Source: Tubiluchus corallicola
Lineage: Eukaryota; Priapulida; Priapulimorpha; Priapulimorphida; Tubiluchidae
DNA length: 64,000 nt
Assembly (NCBI GenBank): GCA_030141605.1
Contig: JAQGDQ010000873.1
Span: 2,501-66,500, forward strand
Direction of reading: 5' to 3'
A program made the translations under genes and the position numbers. Below the pieces are notes generated by a model. The model was not told the origin of the DNA, searched no databases, and saw nothing but the letters and a program-made list of their open reading frames with translations. Of this stretch, positions 35,531 through 45,244 are shown in pieces. The stretch's first letter is position 1. Every line of letters starts with the position of its first letter.

Positions 35531-36928
35531 TTATGGACCACAGCTTTGTGTTATCTTTTTGTAGAGGCATTCACTGAGAATCGCAAAACATGCAATAATC
35601 ACGCCTGTGAATAGTAGCGAAAAAGTGAGTGACAATTCAAGGATGCGTATTGTCCGTGCAGCAACATTTTGAGCAGGAGCTTGTAGACATTCTTCACAAT
35701 GTGCTAGTGACGATGCTATAATTTTATTCATCAGTCCACTCTGTAGCATGCTCTTCAATGCTCGGTTGAATGTTTCTACATGCACACTGTCATTCGGAAC
35801 TACGATGGACATCGGTGACAGATAATTTTCAGATTTATATGGAGCAAATGAAAACCGGCAACTTTTGTGCAATTTCACATCCTGAGAAATAATTGCCTTT
35901 CCATAGAATTCTGATATGAACAAAGTGTACCTCTGTGATGCTGTAAGTTCTAGTCCAGTAAAATGATTGTCAGCTGGTGTTTCATCATCATCTTGCATTT
36001 TCTTCCACAGCAAGCCAAACTGTGTATCTGGAGGGCTGTTTCGTAATAGAGCGGTATCCGAAAAATTGCCTATTGTCGTTAGTCTCATATCGCCGTCAAT
36101 CAGTTCTTCAATGTTGTTAAAGGGATACGCTAGGTTGCTTACAAATAACTGACTAGTCAGGATGCCAGCATATATTGCTGTCACAATGAGAACGAAAAGC
36201 CACCACAGTATAATTAGAATCCTAGCAGGCCAACTTGCCGGCACATATGTACCACCTACATGAACTATAGATCCCAGAGAATACTGGATAAAATAAGCCA
36301 GGTCTTTAGGTTGATGTTTAGATCGAATTTTTGGTCCATGCCGATCAAGGTAATAAATTATACATGCAGTCATTATACTGAAGGCAATCAAAAGCATCCA
36401 TACTGTTAGCGTAAATGGAGATGTTAGGTCTAGTGCTTCGTAATACTTCTGATGAACAATGAATATTTGAGGTGAATATGCAATTGGATACAGGAAAGTC
36501 ATAAAGTTAAGACGGTGCTGGTTAACGTTAAATAAACCTAGCAGGAGGTCTACATCTTTGTATGTTACCACTTCTTCCGGAGTTTTGCTTGTTGAAATCC
36601 ATTGTATCGTATAAGTGAAATTTAATGCTTGTTGTAGGTAATCCAGTAATTGAATTAGCATCTCTTCAAATACGTCATTGATCCACATAGCTATGCGAAG
36701 TTCTTTTCCTCTTAACGTGTGGCTTGTTGTTTCGTTTGTGTTTTTACTGCATCCAGCGAAAGATTTTGCACTGCCTTCCATGGCTCCTATAGCTGGTTTA
36801 GAGACTCCAATTACAGTTCTCTTTTCTATGTCTGCTTTCTTACTGTTACTAGGTAATGAGTGCTGACTACTTAATATGATGATGCATACGCTGAAGATCT
36901 TAATTTGGTAACACCGTCTCACATCCAT
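35531..36928 (-). CDS. Ionotropic receptor, tandem copy B, intronless, 465 residues
   Basis: Same architecture and residues as copy A, with Asn instead of Lys at 379. The reading frame, leader, Arg139, pore region and all membrane segments are intact, so it should be functional if transcribed. The coding identity to copy A is higher than that of the flanks, which differ by several substitutions, an 8-base deletion and an added 97 bp module. This suggests a recent duplication or gene conversion. Confidence 0.88.
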   Translation of the reverse strand: MDVRRCYQIKIFSVCIIILSSQHSLPSNSKKADIEKRTVIGVSKPAIGAMEGSAKSFAGCSKNTNETTSHTLRGKELRIAMWINDVFEEMLIQLLDYLQQALNFTYTIQWISTSKTPEEVVTYKDVDLLLGLFNVNQHRLNFMTFLYPIAYSPQIFIVHQKYYEALDLTSPFTLTVWMLLIAFSIMTACIIYYLDRHGPKIRSKHQPKDLAYFIQYSLGSIVHVGGTYVPASWPARILIILWWLFVLIVTAIYAGILTSQLFVSNLAYPFNNIEELIDGDMRLTTIGNFSDTALLRNSPPDTQFGLLWKKMQDDDETPADNHFTGLELTASQRYTLFISEFYGKAIISQDVKLHKSCRFSFAPYKSENYLSPMSIVVPNDSVHVETFNRALKSMLQSGLMNKIIASSLAHCEECLQAPAQNVAARTIRILELSLTFSLLFTGVIIACFAILSECLYKKITQSCGP

Positions 36929-38294
36929 TGTGGCACAAATGTAGTAATCATCAGTGCCTTACATTACCATTGTGCTAATGTATCGATAATATACTTAAAC
37001 TTAATGGTTTGCTAATATTTATCCATTTGTTTAGGGCCTTGGAAATTTTCTGATTCATGCATTAAAGCTTCACTTGCTCACTTTGCAATAAGCCATTTCT
37101 ATTGTATTACCTTATGGAAAGCAAACAGCAATATATATTATGTTAGATTCTCTGTTGTTTTTGTTGGTTTAGTTATTTGCATGTATAGCCCAATAGCAAA
37201 CACCATTTATTGTCGTAGAGTTCTCAATGTTATCATGACTGTCACTTTCCTTTGTTGTGGTTTCAGAGCCATTAGAACTGAGTTTGCTGACTTTATCTGC
37301 AATGAATGAAAGTGCCAACTTTCATTTAGTTTTTTCTACTTTTGGGCTGCAGCCCTAACTGGCCTTTGGACAGTTTTTTTTTATGTTAGAATAACTTCCT
37401 TTTGTTGTTGGTCACCCACTCAAGTGCTTGTATCAGAAGTATTTGATTGGTCCATGAATTTGCTTGAATGTCAGCCCTTTAACAATCCACAGCTTGTTGA
37501 AGTTGGCGCAGAGCTTCATATCGTGTTTGATGCACGCTATGTGCAAGAAAAAGTTCTTTCGCGTACCCATGTTTTTTTTGCTAGTTTATTCATTGATCAT
37601 AATCTTCCTTCATATTTGTACAGCAGCATAAAGTGTAAAGCAGTTATGCAAAATTCGTGGCCTTTATGTTGCCTGATTGCATTAGTTTGCAAAAATGCTT
37701 CTCCGAAGGTGCCTCATGGAATGATGTTCTTCAACATACAAAAAGATACAGAAAGTCAGCAGACAGAATTTTGTGCTATCACTTTGTGTTTCCATTTCTG
37801 TTTCGTGTACATGTGTACACTCATAATTTTTCATTAGGCCTAATAATGCACACTGTGGTTGAATGATTTTTGTACCTTACGTTGTGTACCATTTCCGTTT
37901 CGCGTACATGTGTACAGACAGAATTTTTCATTAGGCCTAATAATGCACACTGTGGTTAAATGATTTTTGTACCTTACTTTGTGTACTATTTCCATTTCAT
38001 GCACATGTGCACACTCAGAATTTTGCATTAGGCCTAATAATGCACATTGTGGTTGAATGCTTTTTGTACCTAAGTGCGCACTGCTGCTTTTCGTTAAACA
38101 AAGTAAAATTCTGTTTGTTTTTGGTTCATCAAATAAGTAATCTGTAAAATAACACATTTGCTGCTTCACATAACAGATAATAATTGCTAGTGACTTTGTT
38201 TAACTCAAATGTGCAGCACAAAAATGGCTATTTGAGTTATTTTTCGTTGTCATTATGTCGATTGTGCACCCGTTATTTTTGTTGTCTTTTGTCG
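36929..38294. other. Upstream region of IR copy B with three 97 bp modules
   Basis: Duplicate of the copy-A spacer. ATTAGGCCTAAT occurs at 37833, 37930 and 38027, exactly 97 bases apart, one module more than in copy A. No gene. Confidence 0.65.
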
Positions 38295-38468
38295 CTGGTG
38301 TAACTTGCATGTCTGTGCAGTTGACATTCCTTGGTTACCAGGTTACATTGTTTTTGTTGCTAATCAAATTTTTTCTCCACATAAGTTTTGGTTGAAATTG
38401 CTTATTATTTTAAACATGTAGATCATTGGAACAGATTTGATAAACGTTACAAGACAATTGCACCTCAT
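38295..38468 (-). pseudogene. 5' stub of the first IR type (stub 2)
   Basis: Second stub, almost the same as the one at 34825-34998, again with the start codon and leader retained and the rest lost. The distance between the two (3470 bases) gives the length of the second tandem unit; the distance from the intact gene to stub 1 is 3393. Confidence 0.75.
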
Positions 38469-39008
38469 TTTCACTGTACTGTGCAGCATTTTATTTTATT
38501 TTTTGTATGTTGCTAGCACATTCTGTTTTTATATCTTACTATGGCAGTGACATTGATACCATGAAATTGATGCAGGATGACCAAACACACTTGCTGCTGA
38601 GAAATTTGTGCCTAACAAAAATAAATGGAAGTGATATGTAGCAAATTCATATGCATCAGTAACAGACTGGTGATCGAAAATTTATTTCCATATTGAGACT
38701 TCAGTAACATTTTGATCACGAAACTCATAAACCATTAGTAACGTAAAAGTAAGTTAGTTTAGTCATTTTTGGCACCGTGATTCAAATTTTAATATATTTA
38801 AATAAAAAATAAAGTTGAGTAGATCAGATGCTTCTTTTGCTTCTCTTGACTACCGTTTTGTCATTTGAGTAAAGCGTCGCTGTTAAATTATCAGACTAAT
38901 GTATTGCTAACAGATACAAAAACAATGCGCTTGCAGTCAAACAACGAGGTTGCAGTCATGTTCCTTCTTTTTCACATTTTCCTCATTTTCACATTTCTGT
39001 TTGAGTTT

Positions 39009-40409
39009 TTATGGACCACAGCTTTGTGTTATCTTTTTGTAGAGGCATTCACTGAGAATCGCAAAACATGCAATAATCACGCCTGTGAATAGTATCAAAA
39101 AAGTGAGTGACAATTCAAGGATGCGTATTGTCCGTGCAGCAACATTTTGAGCAGGAGCTTGTAGACATTCTTCACAATGTGCTAGTGACGATGCTATAAT
39201 TTTATTCATCAGTCCACTCTGTAGCATGCTCTTCAATGCTCGGTTGAATGTGTCTACATGCACACTGTCATTCGGAACTACGATGGACATTGGTGACACA
39301 TAATTTTCAGATTTATATGGAGCAAATGAAAACCGGCAACTTTTGTGCAATTTCACATCCTCAGAAATCATTGCCTTTCCATAGAATTCTGATGTGAACA
39401 ATGTGTACCTCTTTGATGCTGTAAGTTCTAGTCCAGTAAAATGATTGTCAGTTGGTGTTTCATCATCATCTTGCATTTTCTTCCACAGCAAGCCAAACTG
39501 TGTATCTGGAGGGCTGCTTCGTAATAGAGCGGTATACGAAAAATTGCCTATTGTCGTTGGTATTATATCTCCGTCAATCAGTTCTTCAATGTTGTTGAAA
39601 GGATACGCTAGGTTGCTTACAAATAATTGACTAGTCAGGATGCCAGCATATATTGCTGTCACAATGAGAACGAAAAACCACCACAGTATAATTAGAATCC
39701 TAGCAGGCCAACTTGCCGGCACGTATGTACCACCCATACGAACCAAAGATCCCACAGAATACTGGATAAAATAAGTCAGGTCTTTAGATTGATGTTTACA
39801 CTTAATTTTTTGTCCATGCCGATCAAGGTAATAAATTATACATGCAGTCATTATGCTGAAGGCAATCAAAAGCATCCATACTGTTAGCGTAAATGGAGAT
39901 GTTAGGTCTAGTGTGTCGTATTGCTTCTGATGAACAATGATAAATGTTTGGGGTGAATACGTAATTGGATACAGGAAAGTCATAAAGTTAAGACGGTGCT
40001 TGTTATAGCTAAATAAACCTAGCAGGAGGTCTACATCTTTGTACGTTGCCACTTCTTCCGGAGTTTTGGTATCAGAAATCCATTGTATCGTATAAGTGAA
40101 ATTTAATGCTTGTTGTAGGTAATCCAGTAATTGAATTAGCATCTCTTCAAATATGTCATTCATCCACATAGCTATGCGAAGTTCTTTTCCTCTTAACGTG
40201 TGGCTTGTTGTTTCGTTTGTGTTTTTACTGCATCCAGCGAAAGATTTTGCACTTCCTTCCATGGCTCCTATAGCTGTTTTAGAGACTCCAATTACAGTTC
40301 TCTTTTCTGTGTCCATTTTTGTATTGTTACTAGTTAATGAGTGCTGAATACTTAATAAGATGATGCATACGCTAAAGATCTTAATTTGGTAACACCGTCT
40401 CACATCCAT
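39009..40409 (-). CDS. Ionotropic receptor, tandem copy C, intronless, 466 residues
   Basis: The same receptor type as copies A and B but older: about 45 residue differences and one inserted Ile after TM1-proximal position 155. The differences sit mostly in the leader, lobe S1, the TM1-pore linker and lobe S2, including Asp291 to Tyr next to the ligand site. TM1, TM3 and the C-terminal tail are almost unchanged. Arg at the alpha-carboxylate position, the pore and the Cys pair are intact. This pattern would fit divergence in ligand preference with a conserved channel; that is inference. Confidence 0.87.
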   Translation of the reverse strand: MDVRRCYQIKIFSVCIILLSIQHSLTSNNTKMDTEKRTVIGVSKTAIGAMEGSAKSFAGCSKNTNETTSHTLRGKELRIAMWMNDIFEEMLIQLLDYLQQALNFTYTIQWISDTKTPEEVATYKDVDLLLGLFSYNKHRLNFMTFLYPITYSPQTFIIVHQKQYDTLDLTSPFTLTVWMLLIAFSIMTACIIYYLDRHGQKIKCKHQSKDLTYFIQYSVGSLVRMGGTYVPASWPARILIILWWFFVLIVTAIYAGILTSQLFVSNLAYPFNNIEELIDGDIIPTTIGNFSYTALLRSSPPDTQFGLLWKKMQDDDETPTDNHFTGLELTASKRYTLFTSEFYGKAMISEDVKLHKSCRFSFAPYKSENYVSPMSIVVPNDSVHVDTFNRALKSMLQSGLMNKIIASSLAHCEECLQAPAQNVAARTIRILELSLTFLILFTGVIIACFAILSECLYKKITQSCGP

Positions 40410-40954
40410 CGCAGCACAAATGTAATAATCATAGGTAGGTGCCTTCCATAACCATTACGCTAATGTATCAATACTATAGTTAAGTTAATGGTTTGTCAAT
40501 ATTTATCCGTTAGTGTAGGGCCTTGGAATTTTTCTGATTGGCACATCATTGTATTGATTTCTATTGTGTTAGCTTATGGAAAGCAAAGGTTATGTTAAAC
40601 TCTCTGGTGTGTTTTTGTTAGTCCTGTTTGTATTAGTTTGTATAACCCAATAGCAAATACCATGATAGAGTTCTTGTGTTAACGTAATTGCCACTTTCCT
40701 TTGTTGTGGTTTCAGAGCCTCAGAATTGAGTTTTGCTGAAGCTGAAATGTGAAGTTTTAAAGTATTATTTTTTCACATTTAGCTCTGTAGTAACGTTGGT
40801 GACAAATTTATCAATATTCTTACATCATAAGGTAGTATTACGCTTTATACACTATCATTACCGCAAACGAATAATTATACTGCACTTATTTGCAATGAAT
40901 GAAAGTGCTAAAAAATTTGTACTATTATTGTTTTGTTTATGCTATAGTTGATTG
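40410..40954. other. Upstream spacer of IR copy C
   Basis: Diverged version of the copy-A upstream region (shared phrases such as TAGGGCCTTGGAA and CTTTGTTGTGGTTTCAGAGCC). It lacks the 97 bp modules. No gene. Confidence 0.5.
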
Positions 40955-41720
40955 CTTAGGTATGTTTAAGCAAGATTCTGAATTTTGCAAAGCTTTTGTC
41001 ATAAATGTCTTGAGTGGCCAGTTTGATACAGGTTTTTCAAAGCAAAGTTGTGTTTTTCTAGATACAAGTTATCTTTCGGAATGGCTATTAACAAGGTGCA
41101 GGAAATTAATGTATTTGACAACGATGTCAAACAGTAGAAACTGTGTTACGGGAAGTCTGCTGCTATACTTTGGCATAAATCTCTGGAGCGAAGGCCGTGG
41201 ACCTTCCCGTTTCTGTCAGTACTAGAGTTTCAACCGAATATTCTGCTGGCACAGTCGTTCATTCTCATCTTTCTTCCGTAACTTACCGTAGTCTGTATCA
41301 GGAGGACTATTTATCAGCATGTGTTGGACTGTCCATGAGTTCTTGAAGATTGTTGAAAGAGTACTCAAGTTTACTAACAAACAGTTTACTTCTCAGAATA
41401 CCTGTGTAGGTGGTACCTACTGTAATGGCTAATGGCACATCTATTTACCATCCTTGCAGGTGCATCTAGCAAATTACTAGTTTCCAGAATTTTGACACGA
41501 TCATATGAATGTGTGCCAGTGTTTTGTGTTAGTAGTAAAATGTAATGAATTGCTAATGCTACACTTTAAAAGTAGATGCCAACTTCCATGGTAAAAGGCA
41601 TCCTTAGATTTCTAGTTCGTCCTAAATCTGTCATAGGATAACGAATACTTGTGGCGAGTATGCAACTAAATATGTGAGGAATGTGAGGATTCACGTCTTT
41701 CCATTGTTAGGTGAAGTAAT
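40955..41720 (-). pseudogene. Decayed fourth IR copy (D)
   Basis: Fragments in different frames match copies A-C in order on the minus strand: LTFLTYLVAYSPQVFVIL (S1, before TM1), then TVGTTYTGIL with SKLFVSKLEYSFNNLQEL (after TM3), then SPPDTDYGKLRKK (S2), then ALQNSESCLNIP (before the last TM). Frameshifts, in-frame stops and the loss of most of TM1, the pore and the N terminus make it a pseudogene. The upstream phrases at 41800-42300 match the copy-A spacer, including one ATTAGGCCTAAT at 42284. Confidence 0.75.
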
Positions 41721-41991
41721 GAAATGGTAAATCATTGTCATAATTTTTTTCTTATGTGAAGCCATATATGTATGTTAATTCATATGGGTCATATAAGTAA
41801 AGTCAAAGGATTTGCTCACCCATTCTAGTATTTGTATCAGAAGCACTGATTGGTCCATGAAGCCACTTAAATGGGAGCACTTTAAGACTGTACAACTTCT
41901 GTCTGTTGAATTGTTCCTTCTTGAAATTGGTACAGAGCTTCCTGTCGTGTTTGGTGCTCACAATGTGTAAGAAAGAAAAGTTCATTTCTGT

Positions 41992-42075
41992 ACCTTTCGT
42001 TTTTGGTCAACTTGTTTGTTGACCATAATCTATACCTTTCGTTTTTGGTCAACTTGTTTGTTGACCATAATCTAT
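41992..42075. repeat. Two perfect 42 bp tandem units with an internal hairpin
   Basis: The unit contains GGTCAAC and GTTGACC six bases apart, so each copy can form a short hairpin. It lies in the spacer upstream of pseudogene D. Confidence 0.85.
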
Positions 42076-42537
42076 CTTCGTCTTCTTACGACAGCAAAAA
42101 GTATAAAGCAGTTATAGAAAATTCATGGTCTTGTGTTGTCTAGTGGCATTGGGTTACACAGATCTACAAAAATGCTCCTCTAGAAATGTCTCTTGGAATA
42201 ATGTTCTTCAACTAAAAGAAAGACAACGGAATTTTTATTTTGTGCACCATTTCCATTTCATGCATATGTACACTCAGAATTTCATTAGGCCTAATAATTG
42301 GGTAAATGATTTTTGAAGCTAAATGTGCAGTACAAAAGATTCCTATCTTAAGTATTATTTTTATTTTCATTACATTGTTTGTACACTTGTTTTTGTTTGT
42401 TTGCATTTAGTTTTAAATATTTCGAAAATTTTCAGTAGCTTTTTTATTACTTTTTTCTTGGGATTCACAAAAGTCAATGTTTTATTTTATTACATAAATA
42501 AATTTATTAAAACACGTTACACATTTACAAAGTGGGG

Positions 42538-44410
42538 CTAATTTCTACGCCGAAACCGGAGTGTTCTTAGCTGAAATCTTCTGATTCTGTTTTGCCTTCG
42601 ACGTCGCCTGCGTGCTTGAAGCTTACGCTTTTTGATTTGGGCTTTACGACCTGCTTCTTCCATTAACTGGTTTATAATGTCCGCATCATCTGCATTTTCG
42701 ACCAAACTTGCTGTTGTTGCCTCCGTAGTTACTTCAAGAAATAGTGCGCCCGGATCGCGTCTCCTAAGCGCCCGCTCATCCCGTCGCAGCTGCTCTTTCA
42801 AGAATTTGATTTGTTGTTCTAGTTCGATTCGCTTTCGCAGCAGCGCTACTCTTTGTTTTGCTGTCAATGTCTTTTTCTCTGCCCCATTTCTGTCATCGTT
42901 TTCTGTAGTGTTGGCCTCGTCTTCAGACCGTATGCCTACAATGGTTTCTGTCTGGATGTTATCAATTTGTGGAAGCTGATTCTCGCTAGTTTCCTCTTCA
43001 TCTATTGCAGACACTCCGTAAGTTTTGGCATCCTCGTTTGCACTCGTTTGATTAACAATAGTGTTGTTGTATTTCCTTATTACAAGAGTTTCTTTTTCTG
43101 ACAAATTATGTGCATCGTCAGAATGGTAGTTAAAGACAAACGTGTGGTGATGATAAATGTGCTTGTTTGCAGCGTTCTGCAGCAGACTTTGGTTGTAAGG
43201 TGCTTCCGCTAAAGACCTACTCGCTATTATTTCCGCCATAGGATGAAAATTACGATGTCTGTTTGGGGATCGCAGGAAGGTGACGCCTTTGGAGTCGCGT
43301 CTTGAAGGGTTTTCTTTTGCTCGTTCAATGACATGTCCATGTCCTTTGGAGTCGCGTCTTGAAGGGTTTTCTTTTCCTCGTTCGATGACATGTCCATGTC
43401 CTCTATCTAAAAACACCTGTTGCAAAATGATTAAAGGAATGGTATAAATTGTTTAATTTATGAAGTTAAATGATGCTACAGAAAGTGAAAAAAGCTGCTA
43501 TAGAATACGATATGATTATGTCTGCTCACAGAAAAACCACAGAAAAGATTTGGCCCAGTTCCTTCAGCCAGCTGTGAAGTGAAAAAATATACTGTAGAAT
43601 ACAGTGTTGTTACGGCTGCTCGCAGAAAAAATTACACAAACATACCAAAAAAGAAAAAAGTTCAATGGACTTTCCTTATTACAATTTCAAGGAAGTTTGA
43701 ACATTTAAGTTGTAAAGAAAAGAGTAATTTTTAGTGTGGAAACTAAGATTTTTTACAAGGTATCCGGATTTATTTGTTTTGCAGTAGCAATTATGTCAAG
43801 TATTATCAAACAACATTGTTTTATCATTCTTGATCTACGGTGATTTATTTCAAATGCAATATATTTTTAAAAGCAAAATATCACTTTAAACTTGCCATGC
43901 AATTAAGCACTTACATGTTCGAAAATTCTATTATGTTTCATCTTTCTGTCATAATGGATCCAGCTAAACTAACACTATCATTTAAACATTAGTGTTTAAA
44001 TACCTAACTACAAAAAAAAGGAATTAAATGTGTAAACATTTTTTGCAGATTCTAGAAAATCTTAATTCTAGAACTTCAATTGAAATTTAGAAGCAACGCA
44101 GCATTTTATAATCCTAGTAGCATACAAATATAAACCGAGCAAGGTTCTCCGGCTTTGTATAAACTGCTGCTAAAAATATTAGAAAAAGCTGTATGGCAAG
44201 AATTTGGCAGTTTACCTGTTTTTGTAATGAACATATATAGCTGGAAATTATTTTGCTGGTATATATGAAGTAAGCAAGCAAATGATAAGGACACATTTCG
44301 CAAATGGCGAAAAACCAACTGTCTGGTGTACCACTAATTTCTGTTAAGCTTTATCAACTTACCAACAATGTCAGAAGCATGAACGCATAAACCGCACAGA
44401 CTTTCCCCAT
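42538..44410 (-). CDS. Secreted coil and Arg-rich protein, two exons, 308 residues (family member III)
   Basis: Exon 1 (44410-44363) codes MGKVCAVYAFMLLTLL and ends at donor GTAAGTTG. Exon 2 (43416-42538) follows acceptor TTTTGCAACAG in phase 0 and begins VFLDRG, so the leader is split across the intron. Residues 22-40 and 41-59 are two near-perfect copies of GHGHVIERGKENPSRRDSK. A His/Asn-rich part and an acidic part (about 140-195) follow, then a coil (about 201-236) with LLRKRIELEQQIKFLKEQL, a TTEATT motif near 246, and a tail of about 36 residues dominated by Arg. The coil and TTE motif match those of member IV in the same order. The stop is followed by AATAAA near 42497. I recognise no named family; an extracellular basic protein or a processed precursor (many dibasic sites) are both possible. 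Confidence 0.72.
44363..44410 (-). CDS. Exon 1 of member III: first half of the signal peptide
   Basis: Sixteen codons from ATG to a strong GTAAGT donor, coding a typical h-region (AVYAFMLLTLL). Intron of 946 bases, phase 0. Confidence 0.7.
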
Positions 44411-45025
44411 ATCTGGTACTCAGGTTCCCTATCAGGTACTGAAATTTAACAGGAGCAGCATTAGCAGAAAAGAATTATTAAATCAAGAAATTTCTCAAAG
44501 TTCAAGCTTGTCTTCTGAAGCTGAAGGGTATCTTTCCAATGGCGTTAATAGTGGTCTTATAGCTGTCAGAAATCAGCATTAGTTACAAGAACTGGGTAGA
44601 ATGCAGCGCTAAATATTGTTTTCATAGACAAGGCTACACACGTTTTTCATTTATCAGGCAGTAAATAAACACGGTCTGAGACAATGATTGAACATGTAAG
44701 AGTTAAAATCGAAATAGAATTTAACAAATGAATTTTCAAGTGGTGAATTGAGTTTAGTTGCCAAACTATACTCATTTCTGTCGCTTAGCTTTTTAATCTT
44801 AAAATGTTTTCCAAGCTTCTTCACTATTCAGATGTGACATCTAACGAAATCTAGATGTTTCCGTAATAACAACAACAGCAGCAACATCAAAGCAATTTCC
44901 AGCAATTCAATTTTTATTCATCTAGCATCGATTTTCTCACACTAAAGCACAAACCTTTCCTTTTGCACAACTTCGTCTGGAATTACAATGATAACCTTCA
45001 TCATAACCTTCACAGAGCTTTTCTA
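44411..45025. other. No gene seen
   Basis: Upstream region of member III. AATAAA on the minus strand near 44913 could serve the possible exon at 45026-45236. Confidence 0.4.
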
Positions 45026-45236
45026 TCATCCACGCACCTGGTTGTCACAATCGCCTTGTGGACTGGTCAGATGTATGACACTTGCCACGTCTTTAGTATG
45101 AACTACTTCTGGTAATCCCACGTCTGGATTTTCCAGTAGTTCTTGTGCAGGATAGTATACTGCCCTGCTGATACACTTTCTTACTGTGTCAGCAGAATGA
45201 TGTTTCCCCAAACATTGGCTAGATGTATCATAATAC
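45026..45236 (-). CDS. Candidate exon, possibly a third exon of member II
   Basis: An open frame codes RYYDTSSQCLGKHHSADTV and on to TSPQGDCDNQVRG before TGA, with four Cys and normal-looking composition. If member II used the donor CAG/GTAGCT at 46794 and the acceptor ending GAATAG at 45237, the frame would continue correctly (split Arg codon). The acceptor lacks a good pyrimidine tract, and a GTGCGT donor also sits just before the stop. It may instead belong to another gene or be chance. Confidence 0.3.
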
Positions 45237-45244
45237 CTATTCAA

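Noticed and set aside
32570-40951. Recurring plus-strand frames opposite the IR genes and in their spacers.
   Set aside because: They recur only because the unit is duplicated; codon structure and similarity support the minus-strand receptors.
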